Shown here: positions 1 through 6,677 of the stretch, piece after piece
Position numbering within the stretch: position 1 is the first letter of the stretch
Layout: the number at the start of each line of letters is the position of its first letter
DNA from: JBQTHI01 sp052390035
GTDB lineage: Bacteria; Actinomycetota; Acidimicrobiia; Spongiisociales; ZC4RG35
DNA: 9,185 nucleotides
Reading direction: 5' to 3'
Assembly: GCA_052390035.1 (NCBI GenBank)
Contig: JBQTHI010000140.1
Coordinates: forward strand, 1-9,185
The notes under the pieces: model-generated
The model's input: only the letters and a program-made list of their open reading frames with translations
What the model was told of the DNA's origin: nothing
The model's database searches: none
Made by a program: the position numbers and the translations under genes

Positions 1-555
1 CTCAACCATCTGGTCGAATCGGCGCACATCGGTGCGCTGCTCGCCAGTGAACTGGGTATCGAACCCTCCACGATCAAGCGGTCGGCGTTGCTGCACGACA
101 TCGGCAAGGCGGTGACCCACGAGGTGGAAGGTTCCCACGCCCTGATCGGAGCAGAGATTGCTCGCCGGTTTGGCGAAGATGCCGCCGTGGTGCACGGGAT
201 TGAAGCGCATCACACTGTGGTCGAGCCCCGCAGCCTGCTGGCGGTGCTGGTCCAGGCGGCCGATGCGGTCTCGGCGGCGCGGCCTGGTGCTAGGCGGGAG
301 GCTCTCGAGTCGTATGTGCGACGCCTGGAAAAACTGGAGTCGCTCGCCCTGGAGTTCGCCGGGGTCAAGCAGGTGTTCGCCATGCAGGCTGGTCGTGAGG
401 TAAGGGTCGTGGTCGATCCGGGGCAGGTCGACGATCTGGCAGCGGGCGACCTGGCACGAAAGATCGCCCGGAAGCTAGAGGAGGATCTCCAATATCCCGG
501 CCAGATTCAAGTGACCGTGATCAGGGAGTTCCGGGCCGTCGATCACGCCCGCTGA
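1..555 (+). CDS. rny: Ribonuclease Y (RNase Y), C-terminal part
   Basis: The reading frame is open from the first base to the TGA at 553-555, giving 184 residues; the 5' end lies outside the window. RNase Y is a membrane-anchored endoribonuclease that starts mRNA decay. What is visible is its HD-type metal-dependent phosphohydrolase domain: an AHIGALLA helix, then LLHDIGKA with the HD pair at visible residues 32-33, then EGSHALIGAEIARRFGE, and GIEAHH around residues 67-71. The ending, with PGQIQVTVIREFRAVD, matches the family C-terminus closely. The N-terminal membrane helix, coiled coil and KH domain would lie upstream. An internal TTG at 88 is not the true start because conserved sequence precedes it. 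miaB follows after 36 bases. Confidence 0.93.
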   Translation, partial: LNHLVESAHIGALLASELGIEPSTIKRSALLHDIGKAVTHEVEGSHALIGAEIARRFGEDAAVVHGIEAHHTVVEPRSLLAVLVQAADAVSAARPGARREALESYVRRLEKLESLALEFAGVKQVFAMQAGREVRVVVDPGQVDDLAAGDLARKIARKLEEDLQYPGQIQVTVIREFRAVDHAR

Positions 556-560
556 AACCG

Positions 561-575
561 GCCAACCAACTTGGC
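561..575. other. Small inverted repeat between rny and miaB
   Basis: GCCAA (561-565) and TTGGC (571-575) can pair around a 5-base loop. No T-tract follows, so this is not a convincing terminator. It lies just before the miaB start and could be chance. Confidence 0.25.
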
Positions 576-591
576 AGAATGTTGATGTCAC

Positions 592-1980
592 ATGGCTGAA
601 TCGATCCTCCTAGCGGACCCGGTACGACGAGGGCGTGTTGATCGTCGGCCCACCCGCGTTGGGCAGCGCTACTTCATCAGAACGTTCGGTTGCCAAATGA
701 ACGAACACGACTCCGAGCGGATCGCCGGCCTGCTGGTACAGGATGGAATGGAGGCGACCGATAAGCTCGAGGCTGCCGACGTCCTCTTCATCAACACCTG
801 CACCATCCGAGAAGCGGCCGACAACCGCATGTACGGGAACCTTGGCCAACTCAAAGAGTGGAAAGCCTCTCGCCCACACGCCCTGTTGGTGGTTGGCGGT
901 TGCGCGGCCCAAAAAGATCGCGAACTCATCAGGCAGCGGGCCCCGTGGGTCGATGTGGTGATGGGGACCAACAACCTCGACCGGGTTCTCGATCTGCTCG
1001 ACTACGCCGAGGCCTGGGGCGGGATCACAGAAGTGGTCGATGAGATGGCGGCCATGCCATCTTCGCTCCCAACCCGACGGGAGCTGGCCCACTCAGCCTG
1101 GGTGTCGATCCAGGTGGGATGCAACAACTCTTGCACCTTCTGCATCGTCCCATCCGTGCGAGGACCGGAGATCAGCAGACGTCCCGGCGATGTCCTGGCC
1201 GAGGTGCGGGGCCTTGCCCAGGAGGGGGTAGTCGAGATCACCCTTCTCGGCCAGAACGTCGATACCTACGGCCGCGACTTGGCGATCGATGGCCGCCACC
1301 GGCCGATCTTCGCCGACCTGCTGCGTCAGGTCGGGGCAGTCGACGGCATCTCCCGAGTCCGGTTTACCAGCCCCCACCCCGCCGACTTCCGCCAGGACGT
1401 GGCGGAGGCGATGGCCCAAACCGATGCCGTGTGTGAACAGCTACACCTGCCGGTCCAGTCGGGATCAGATCGCATCCTGGCGGCGATGCATCGGGGATAC
1501 AACACCGCCCGGTACCGCGAGCGCCTGGCGATGGCTCGAAGCTATATCCCCAACCTGTCGGTTTCAACCGACGTCATCGTCGGATTCCCCGGAGAGACCG
1601 AAGGCGACTTCCAGGCCACCCTCGACCTGATCGCCGAGTGCCGATTTGACCATGCATTCATGTTCCAATTTTCACCCAGACCCGGCACCCGCGCCGCCGA
1701 GATGACCGACGCCTTCGTCCCTCCCGGCGCGGTTCGCGAAAGGTTCGACCGATTGGTGGCGCTCCAAAGCCGAATATCGCTGGACCGGAACCGGGAGATG
1801 GTCGGCCGCACATATGAGGTCTTGGCCGAAGGGCCGTCCAAGAAGGACTCCGCCATAGCCGCCACCCGCACCCGGGGCGGCAAGCTGGTGCATCTAGCCG
1901 GTTGTTTCGCGCCCGGCACCTTCCACCATGTGATTGTGGAGGGAGCCGCACCTCATCACCTGACCGGTCGTCTCGCCTGA
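592..1980 (+). CDS. miaB: tRNA-2-methylthio-N6-dimethylallyladenosine synthase MiaB
   Basis: This is a radical SAM methylthiotransferase that adds the 2-methylthio group to N6-isopentenyladenosine at position 37 of tRNAs, acting after MiaA. The product has 462 residues. The N-terminal UPF0004 domain carries the three auxiliary-cluster cysteines C34 (TFGCQMN), C70 (NTCTIREAA) and C104 (GGCAAQ). The radical SAM motif is GCNNSCTFCIVP, with C177, C181 and C184. The C-terminus, about 395-462, is a TRAM domain containing RTRGGKLVHLAG. The ATG at 592 is the nearest start before the conserved region and leaves about 25 variable residues; the ribosome site is weak. The gene ends in a TGA that overlaps the apparent CTG start of miaA, so the two modification enzymes are encoded in series. 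Confidence 0.95.
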   Translation: MAESILLADPVRRGRVDRRPTRVGQRYFIRTFGCQMNEHDSERIAGLLVQDGMEATDKLEAADVLFINTCTIREAADNRMYGNLGQLKEWKASRPHALLVVGGCAAQKDRELIRQRAPWVDVVMGTNNLDRVLDLLDYAEAWGGITEVVDEMAAMPSSLPTRRELAHSAWVSIQVGCNNSCTFCIVPSVRGPEISRRPGDVLAEVRGLAQEGVVEITLLGQNVDTYGRDLAIDGRHRPIFADLLRQVGAVDGISRVRFTSPHPADFRQDVAEAMAQTDAVCEQLHLPVQSGSDRILAAMHRGYNTARYRERLAMARSYIPNLSVSTDVIVGFPGETEGDFQATLDLIAECRFDHAFMFQFSPRPGTRAAEMTDAFVPPGAVRERFDRLVALQSRISLDRNREMVGRTYEVLAEGPSKKDSAIAATRTRGGKLVHLAGCFAPGTFHHVIVEGAAPHHLTGRLA

Positions 1981-2870
1981 CCCGGATTCTTGCTCTGGTC
2001 GGACCGACGGCCGCGGGCAAAAGTGAGATCGCTCTTCGGATGGCCGAAACGTGGGGGGTCCCGATCCTCTCCGTCGACAGCATGCAGGTCTACCGCGGGC
2101 TCGACATCGGAACTGCCAAACCGACCATTAGCGAACGAGCCCGCATTCCCCATTACATGGTTGACATCGTCGATGCGGAGCGGACGTTTACCGTCGCCGA
2201 GTTCCAACGAGAGGCGCGGGCCACCATCGACTCGAACGAGCACCCGACGATCCTGGTGACGGGTGGCTCCGGGTTGCATTTTCGCTCAGTGGTCGACCCT
2301 CTCACTTTTCCTCCTCACGATCCCGTTCTCCGGTCCGATCTGGAAGGCCTCCCCGATCCCGTAGCAGAGTTGCAAGCAGCCGATCCCGAGGTGTCGAGGG
2401 TCATCGATCTCCAGAACCCCCGCCGGGTCATTAGGGCGCTCGAGGTTCTTTACTTGACTGGCTTCACGCCCAGCCAGCGCGCCCGACTCACCGAACGGCG
2501 GGTCATCTCCGACTATCAACCCAGGTATCCGTTTATGGCGGTGGGGGTGGATCCCGGCCCGGGGTTGGACGAGCGGATCTATCGCCGAGTCGAGTCGATG
2601 GCTAGAGCCGGCCTATTGGAGGAGGTCGCCGCTCTTGCCTCGAGGCTCGGACCCACCGCCAGCAATGCGGTTGGCTATCGGCAACTGCTACCCGTCGTCC
2701 GCGGTGAGGCGTCGGTGGAATCAGGTTGGGAGGCCCTGCGGCGGGCGACCCGTCAAGTGGCTCGGCGTCAACGGACCTACTTCCGCCGGGATCCCCGGAT
2801 CACCTGGATACCCTGGTTAGAGCAGGTTGATGATCGGTTGGCCGCGGTAGCCGCGGCTCTGGAGCGCTGA
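1977..2870 (+). CDS. miaA: tRNA dimethylallyltransferase MiaA, probable CTG start
   Basis: MiaA transfers the dimethylallyl group from DMAPP to N6 of A37 in tRNAs reading UNN codons, which makes the substrate for MiaB. Counting from CTG 1977, the P-loop GPTAAGKS is at residues 9-16, SVDSMQVYRGLDIGTAKP follows at about 32-49, and the C-terminal block has GYRQLLP and RRATRQVARRQRTYFRRDPRI. No ATG or GTG lies in frame before the P-loop. The choices are CTG 1977, which overlaps the miaB stop as CTGA and gives the usual N-terminus and 297 residues, or TTG 1902, which gives 322 residues with a 79-base overlap into miaB. I prefer CTG 1977 on family length, but this is inference. The stop overlaps the dapF start by one base. 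Confidence 0.92.
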   Translation: MTRILALVGPTAAGKSEIALRMAETWGVPILSVDSMQVYRGLDIGTAKPTISERARIPHYMVDIVDAERTFTVAEFQREARATIDSNEHPTILVTGGSGLHFRSVVDPLTFPPHDPVLRSDLEGLPDPVAELQAADPEVSRVIDLQNPRRVIRALEVLYLTGFTPSQRARLTERRVISDYQPRYPFMAVGVDPGPGLDERIYRRVESMARAGLLEEVAALASRLGPTASNAVGYRQLLPVVRGEASVESGWEALRRATRQVARRQRTYFRRDPRITWIPWLEQVDDRLAAVAAALER

Positions 2871-3604
2871 TGCGATTCACCAAGATGGAGGGCCTCGGGA
2901 ACGACTTCGTCGTCGTCGATGCGACCGTGTCCGTCACGCCGGACTTGGTCCGCAAGGTGTGCGATCGTCACTTCGGTGTGGGAGCGGACGGGGTGTTGCA
3001 GGTGGGCGCCGACGGCGCCGTGGTGGTCATGGGTTATTGGAACGCCGATGGGGGATCGGCGGAGATGTGCGGCAATGGGCTCCGCTGCGTTGCCCGGTAT
3101 GCGTTGGAGAAGAAGCTGACCGACCAGGAGGAATTCTCAGTTTTGACCCCCGTAGGACTCCGTCGGGTCCAGGCGGGGCCAAGTCCTCGGGTTGAGATCG
3201 GACCGTATGTCAACGGGACGACCATCGACTTTGAAGGCCTGACCTTTCGTCGGGTCACGGTCGGTAACCCGCACGCCGTAACCCTGGTGTCCGACCAAGC
3301 GGTGGCCCCGGTTGCCGAGATCGGAAGGCGACTGGAGTTGGCTACTCCGGGTGGGATCAACGTCGGGTTTGCCCATGTTGTCAACCGCCGCGTGATCGAA
3401 CTTCGGGTCTGGGAGCGCGGAGTGGGGGAGACCATGGCCTGCGGGAGTGGAATGGTGGCGGCGGCCGCCGTGGCTCACCAGGTGGGTCTGACCTCGGAGC
3501 GAGTGAAGGTGAGGGTGCCGGGCGGGACCGGTGAGGTTGAACTCTCCGGTGAGACATCGTGGCTTACTGGACCCGCCCGGGTCGTGTTCAGCGGCGAACT
3601 ATGA
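2870..3604 (+). CDS. dapF: Diaminopimelate epimerase DapF
   Basis: DapF is a cytoplasmic, cofactor-independent racemase that converts LL- to meso-diaminopimelate for lysine and peptidoglycan synthesis. The product has 244 residues, somewhat shorter than the common 270-280. It begins MRFTKMEGLGNDFVVVDA, the usual substrate-binding start. The two catalytic cysteines are C67 in EMCGNGLRC and C191 in MACGSGM; the GNPHAV motif at 132-137 and ERGVGET just before C191 are also present. The start is well supported: GGAG at 2861-2864 lies five bases before the ATG, and TGATG overlaps the miaA stop, suggesting translational coupling. The gene ends three bases from the end of convergent lexA. Confidence in function is high because both cysteine motifs are intact. 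Confidence 0.95.
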   Translation: MRFTKMEGLGNDFVVVDATVSVTPDLVRKVCDRHFGVGADGVLQVGADGAVVVMGYWNADGGSAEMCGNGLRCVARYALEKKLTDQEEFSVLTPVGLRRVQAGPSPRVEIGPYVNGTTIDFEGLTFRRVTVGNPHAVTLVSDQAVAPVAEIGRRLELATPGGINVGFAHVVNRRVIELRVWERGVGETMACGSGMVAAAAVAHQVGLTSERVKVRVPGGTGEVELSGETSWLTGPARVVFSGEL

Positions 3605-3607
3605 CCC

Positions 3608-4258
3608 TTACAGGGATCGGATGACGTTGATCACGCGGCCAAGGATGGTGACTCCCTCGTCATAGGTGATCGGCTGCAATGCCGGGTTGGCAGGTTCGAG
3701 GACCACCTGACCTCGCCGGCGGCGAAGCCGCTTGACGGTTGCTTCTTCCTGATCGATCAGGGCAGCAACGATCTCACCGTCGGACGGATCGGAGCCCTGC
3801 TCGATCACCACCAGGTCGCCGTCGAGGATTCCGGCGTCGATCATTGAGTCGCCCTTTACGCGGAGCATGAAGACTGGTCCGCGTCCGACCAAGGAAACCG
3901 GCAGGGGAAAGACTTCTTCGATCTCCTCGCTGGCGAGGATCGGGGTTCCGGCGGCAATCCTGCCGAGGAGGGGAACATCGCGGACCGAGTCCCGTCCCCT
4001 GGGCGACCGCTCCTTCCTCCCGCCGGGGGCGAGGACGACGATGGCTCGTGGTTTGGTCGCGTCACGTCGGAGATATCCAGCCCTCACCAGGGTGGACAGG
4101 TGGCTGTGGACCGTTGAAGGGGACGAGAGCCCGACGGCCTCTCCGATCTCGCGTACAGACGGAGGGTAACCACGCGCTGTCACGGTCTCCCGGATGTAAT
4201 TGAGGACCTGGGTCTGGCGATCGGTCAATTCGATTCTCTTGTCCCTTGCCTCGCTCAT
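3608..4258 (-). CDS. lexA: SOS repressor LexA
   Basis: LexA represses DNA-damage genes and cleaves itself when stimulated by RecA filaments. The product has 216 residues. Residues 1-75 form the winged-helix DNA-binding domain (LTDRQTQVLNYI, then GYPPSVREIGEAVGLSSPSTVHSHL). The C-terminal half is the S24 autoprotease: the cleavage site is Ala103-Gly104 in GRIAAGTPI, the nucleophile is Ser138 in VKGDSMID, and the general base is Lys176 in EATVKRL. GGAGGT lies nine bases before the ATG (plus-strand 4268-4273), which fixes the start. A LexA box and promoter lie upstream, so the gene should be autoregulated. It is divergent from a LysM protein and convergent with dapF, with a 3-base gap and no obvious terminator between them. 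Confidence 0.96.
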   Translation of the reverse strand: MSEARDKRIELTDRQTQVLNYIRETVTARGYPPSVREIGEAVGLSSPSTVHSHLSTLVRAGYLRRDATKPRAIVVLAPGGRKERSPRGRDSVRDVPLLGRIAAGTPILASEEIEEVFPLPVSLVGRGPVFMLRVKGDSMIDAGILDGDLVVIEQGSDPSDGEIVAALIDQEEATVKRLRRRRGQVVLEPANPALQPITYDEGVTILGRVINVIRSL

Positions 4259-4279
4259 CAGACGCTTACCTCCATATGG

Positions 4280-4293
4280 CGAACGGACGTTCT
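4280..4293. promoter_or_regulatory. LexA box 1 (lexA side)
   Basis: CGAACGGACGTTCT contains GAAC-N4-GTTC and differs from the actinobacterial consensus CGAACRNRYGTTYG only at the last base. It lies just downstream of the proposed lexA -10, over the expected transcription start, and 22 bases before the lexA ATG. This is the usual place for autorepression. Confidence 0.85.
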
Positions 4294-4297
4294 ACCA

Positions 4298-4326
4298 ACC
4301 ATAGCCGATGTGCCTCCGCACTCCAA
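4298..4326 (-). promoter_or_regulatory. Putative lexA promoter
   Basis: Read on the minus strand, TTGGAG (4326-4321) and TATGGT (4303-4298) are separated by 17 bases. The predicted start falls near 4291, inside LexA box 1. The -35 match is moderate. The fit of spacing and operator position supports the call. Confidence 0.55.
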
Positions 4327-4351
4327 ACATCTGTTCGCTCGGAGGTAGCGC

Positions 4352-4380
4352 TTGACAGACGAACAACCGTTCGATAGGGT
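4352..4380 (+). promoter_or_regulatory. SOS promoter of the LysM gene (and probably nrdR)
   Basis: A perfect -35, TTGACA (4352-4357), is followed after 17 bases by TAGGGT (4375-4380). LexA box 2 fills most of the spacer, and LexA box 3 covers the expected start near 4387. LexA bound at either site would block RNA polymerase, so tight SOS repression is expected. Confidence 0.75.
4360..4373. promoter_or_regulatory. LexA box 2 (within promoter spacer)
   Basis: CGAACAACCGTTCG has perfect CGAAC and GTTCG half-sites around four bases. It sits between the -35 and -10 of the rightward promoter, where bound LexA would exclude polymerase. Confidence 0.85.
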
Positions 4381-4385
4381 GCGCT

Positions 4386-4399
4386 CGAACGGCTGTTCG
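4386..4399. promoter_or_regulatory. LexA box 3 (at the transcription start)
   Basis: CGAACGGCTGTTCG has the same CGAAC-N4-GTTCG pattern. It lies 26 bases (start to start) downstream of box 2, over the predicted +1 of the LysM gene transcript. Confidence 0.8.
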
Positions 4400-4443
4400 G
4401 ATTCTGTCATAGGCAGTCGTTATGTTGAAACCTCGACCCGGAG

Positions 4444-4451
4444 AAAGGAGG
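4444..4451 (+). promoter_or_regulatory. Ribosome binding site deciding the LysM gene start
   Basis: AAAGGAGG lies three bases before ATG 4455. The spacing is short, but this is by far the best site in the region, and an earlier in-frame ATG at 4422 has none. It supports the shorter protein. Confidence 0.6.
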
Positions 4452-4454
4452 AAG

Positions 4455-4730
4455 ATGAAGATCAAGAGCCACCAGTTGCCATCCCTCAGGCTGCTGATCC
4501 TCCTCACGGCCCTGATCGCCGTCTTTCTCCTCATCTCCGGTCGGGTTGATGCATCAAGGCCGGCGTTTGAGTACGTAGTTCGACCAGGCGACACCGTCTG
4601 GGAACTTGCCGGAAGAGTCGCCGAGTCTGGTGAAGACATCCGGACGGTGGTGTCGGCCATCAACGAGATCAATGGCCTCAGCGGTGGGTTGATCCGTCCC
4701 GGCCAAGTCCTTTCGCTTCCGACCGGATGA
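4455..4730 (+). CDS. Small LysM membrane protein, likely SOS-induced division inhibitor
   Basis: The 91-residue product has a short basic N-terminus, one membrane helix at about 11-28 (LRLLILLTALIAVFLLIS), and a LysM domain at about 39-89 (YVVRPGDTVWELAGRV to IRPGQVLSLP). LysM binds peptidoglycan, so the domain should lie outside the membrane. Small membrane-plus-LysM proteins encoded divergently from lexA are known: YneA in Bacillus, and in Actinobacteria Rv2719c and DivS-type proteins, which act as SOS cell-division inhibitors. Here the promoter carries two LexA boxes, strongly supporting that role, although inhibition itself is inferred from context. Residues 30-38 form a short linker after the helix. 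An alternative ATG at 4422 would add 11 residues. The stop overlaps an ATG in the nrdR frame. Confidence 0.85.
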   Translation: MKIKSHQLPSLRLLILLTALIAVFLLISGRVDASRPAFEYVVRPGDTVWELAGRVAESGEDIRTVVSAINEINGLSGGLIRPGQVLSLPTG

Positions 4731-4735
4731 TCGAC

Positions 4736-4753
4736 GCCGGGTACTCTCCCGGC
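4736..4753. promoter_or_regulatory. Perfect hairpin directly before the nrdR ATG
   Basis: GCCGGG (4736-4741) and CCCGGC (4748-4753) form a six-pair GC stem with the loop TACTCT. The next base is the A of ATG 4754. The stem occupies the place where a ribosome site would be, and no T-tract follows, so translational control is more likely than termination. It could also be chance in GC-rich DNA. Confidence 0.4.
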
Positions 4754-5230
4754 ATGCGTTGTCCGATTTGCGGGGCCGAAGAGACCCGGGTGATCGACAG
4801 CCGCCCGGCCGAACAAGGCGGGTCTATTCGACGCAGGCGGAGCTGCGCCGAGTGTGGCCACCGTTTCACGACCTACGAGCGGGGGGCTCCGGTGCTGCTG
4901 GTGAGAAAGCGCAGCGGCCGACTTGAGCCCTTCTCGCCACTCAAGCTGCAAAAGGGAGGGGCGGCGGCCTTGGCCGATCGGCCGGTTCTGGGCGAAACTC
5001 TCAACGAGTTCCTTGATGAGGTCGAGGCCTCCACCGCAGCCCATGGCGGCCCGATGCCGAGCAAAGACATCGGCAAGATGGTGCTCGATTGGCTACGAGG
5101 GGCGGACGAAGTGGCCTATCTGCGGTTCGCATCTGTGTATAAGGGCTTTAGCGGCGCCGAGGACTTCGGCCGGGAGGTCGCCGCCCTCGAGAAGGTCGGG
5201 TCAGCAAACCAACCCGGCACCGACCTCTAA
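4754..5230 (+). CDS. nrdR: Transcriptional repressor NrdR
   Basis: NrdR senses dATP/ATP and represses ribonucleotide reductase genes. From ATG 4754 the product has 158 residues, normal for the family, and begins MRCPICG as NrdR proteins do. The N-terminal zinc ribbon has C3, C6, C31 and C34 (SCAECGHRFTTYE). The ATP-cone follows, from about 48 (VLLVRKRSGRLEPFSPLKL) to about 140, with DEVAYLRFASVYKGF near its end. An in-frame ATG at 4727 overlaps the LysM stop as ATGA and would add nine residues (MIDAGYSPG); translational coupling makes it a real alternative. Either way the gene is probably on the SOS transcript, giving the order lexA / LysM / nrdR seen in Mycobacterium. It converges on the next gene with an 8-base gap. 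Confidence 0.94.
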   Translation: MRCPICGAEETRVIDSRPAEQGGSIRRRRSCAECGHRFTTYERGAPVLLVRKRSGRLEPFSPLKLQKGGAAALADRPVLGETLNEFLDEVEASTAAHGGPMPSKDIGKMVLDWLRGADEVAYLRFASVYKGFSGAEDFGREVAALEKVGSANQPGTDL

Positions 5231-5238
5231 CGACCCAC

Positions 5239-6378
5239 TCATCGCGCCATGCTGGTCAGATCGGCGATGAGACGGATTCGCTCGCTTTCAGCATGGGAGA
5301 AGATCGTCGCAAGCGAATCTTCCCCGGCCTGGGCAAGAGCGGCGAGCTGGCCCTCCAGATCGGCCACCCTGGCCTCGGCCCGGGTCAAATCGCTGGCTGC
5401 CAGGTCGTCCAGGAAGCGGAGTCGCCAGTTCTCAACGGCGGAAGCGAACTCGATGACGAGAGAGACGTGCCCGGCCAGTTCGGGGGTTGCCGGCAGAGCC
5501 GCAGTCACGTCGGCGAGGTGCGTCTGCCAGGTGGCGATGGCCGAGGCGGCCTGGGTGGGATCGGTGATTCCTCTCAGCTCGGGTGATTGCCAAAGCGGGT
5601 TCAACACGACGCGGTAATTGAGCGTATCTCCGATCAACGACTCGAGCGCCATGGCCGCCTCGGCAGACGAGGTGGCGGCTTGGCGAAGCACTGTGGTTTC
5701 CAGGTCGTCGGGAAGCACCGCGGCAGCGTCATAGAGATCCCGGGCGACCGTGTTCACGTCGATGAGCAGACCGGTCGCTTCAGCCATCTCCCCCGACGGC
5801 TCGAGGAGAACCGAATCGAGACGGCGCAATGCGGTGGCCAGGTCGACCCCGAGTTCTATGACCGACTCCCGCTGCCGCTCGACACTCTGCGATGGCCCCC
5901 GGACGACACTCACGACGACGGCTGCCAACACCAGCAGCGAGATGGATAGCCCGATGATCGTGAACATCGACAGCCTCCCCTTGCCCAGTTTCGAGCGGGC
6001 AATAACGTGGGGCTTCCACCCGGTGAGATCGATGTCTGGTATCTGCGACTTGGAAGGCCGGGGGTGGGAGACGACCGATTGCGTCGGTGCCATCGAAACC
6101 ACCACTGTTGACTCCGGGCCGTAGAAGCCAAGGCTTTCGAGGAAGGTCACCTCGAGCAGGGGGTCACGCTCAGGCGCTTCCAGCACGGCGACTCCACCGG
6201 CAGAAGTCGGGATGGATGGGTGGGCCGGGACCGGTTTTCTGATCTTCGGTCGAGCAGCCCGATCCGGCATGTAGCGCGGAAGTGGTTCGCCGGCAAGGTT
6301 TCGAAGGTCGACGATCTCACGCAAGCCTCGTTTGGCTTCAGTCCCCCAGACCCGGCAGGACTGGATGAAATAGGCCAC
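5239..6378 (-). CDS. Unrecognised single-pass membrane protein
   Basis: I do not recognise this protein. The minus-strand frame is open from 6642 down to the stop at 5239-5241. Its only clear feature is one membrane helix, MFTIIGLSISLLVLAAVVVS, starting at base 5967 (residue 138 from GTG 6378). Before it lies a proline- and arginine-rich segment with an acidic stretch (ERDPLLEVTFLESLGFYG). After it come about 220 mostly helical, alanine- and leucine-rich residues ending in a likely coiled segment (ARVADLEGQLAALAQ). By charge the N-terminal part should be cytoplasmic and the C-terminal part outside. The start is uncertain: GTG 6378, TTG 6324 and ATG 6270 all lack a good ribosome site, and codons upstream of about 6430 look non-coding. 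It lies between nrdR and dut, convergent with one and divergent from the other. Confidence 0.65.
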   Translation of the reverse strand: MAYFIQSCRVWGTEAKRGLREIVDLRNLAGEPLPRYMPDRAARPKIRKPVPAHPSIPTSAGGVAVLEAPERDPLLEVTFLESLGFYGPESTVVVSMAPTQSVVSHPRPSKSQIPDIDLTGWKPHVIARSKLGKGRLSMFTIIGLSISLLVLAAVVVSVVRGPSQSVERQRESVIELGVDLATALRRLDSVLLEPSGEMAEATGLLIDVNTVARDLYDAAAVLPDDLETTVLRQAATSSAEAAMALESLIGDTLNYRVVLNPLWQSPELRGITDPTQAASAIATWQTHLADVTAALPATPELAGHVSLVIEFASAVENWRLRFLDDLAASDLTRAEARVADLEGQLAALAQAGEDSLATIFSHAESERIRLIADLTSMAR

Positions 6379-6677
6379 GATCGACCGGGAGCTGCCGGCA
6401 CTTCGCCGAAGGACCTCGGCGGTACGGGTGCCTAGATCTTCGGCTGTTGGGAAGGTGGTACGGGGAGGGTGAGTGACGGTGGTGTGTCGACCAGCCTTCG
6501 GAGCGAGATGACGCCCACCTTTGCGGGTCGATAGTTCGAATGGTGTTGAGTGACGGCCGGAGCGGTGGGAGGTTTGACAGGCGGTACAGTAAGCGAGGGC
6601 CAATTTTGTTCTCCATGGGTCGGTTCCGCCCGTTGGCCCCAATTCAACGATTAGGTCAACAACTATTGGTCCAGCAA
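6379..6677. other. Divergent intergenic region before dut
   Basis: This stretch of about 300 bases has no convincing gene. Both strands are open in places, but with poor codon pattern. It holds a TTGACA at 6574-6579 on the plus strand without a matching -10 at usual spacing, and a 10-base direct repeat TGAGTGACGG at 6470-6479 and 6547-6556. Promoters for dut and for the divergent membrane protein probably lie here, but I cannot place them. Part of it may be the N-terminus of the membrane protein. Confidence 0.4.

Noticed and set aside
679..690. GAACGTTC in early miaB as a LexA box
   Set aside because: The half-sites touch, without the four-base spacer seen in the three real boxes, and it lies inside a coding region.
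1542..2083. Overlapping antisense open frames over the end of miaB and start of miaA
   Set aside because: Composition is Arg/Pro-rich as expected of shadows, and the plus strand carries clear conserved motifs throughout.
4292..5044. A 250-codon open frame antisense to the LysM gene and nrdR
   Set aside because: It crosses the SOS promoters and mirrors two well-supported genes; its translation has no recognisable domain. Long antisense frames are common in GC-rich DNA.
5190..5230. Terminator at the nrdR end (CGGGT ... ACCCG)
   Set aside because: The stem has only five pairs with a long loop and no T-tract on either strand.
6574..6602. dut promoter based on TTGACA at 6574-6579
   Set aside because: With 15-19 base spacing no acceptable -10 follows, so only a -35-like sequence is noted.
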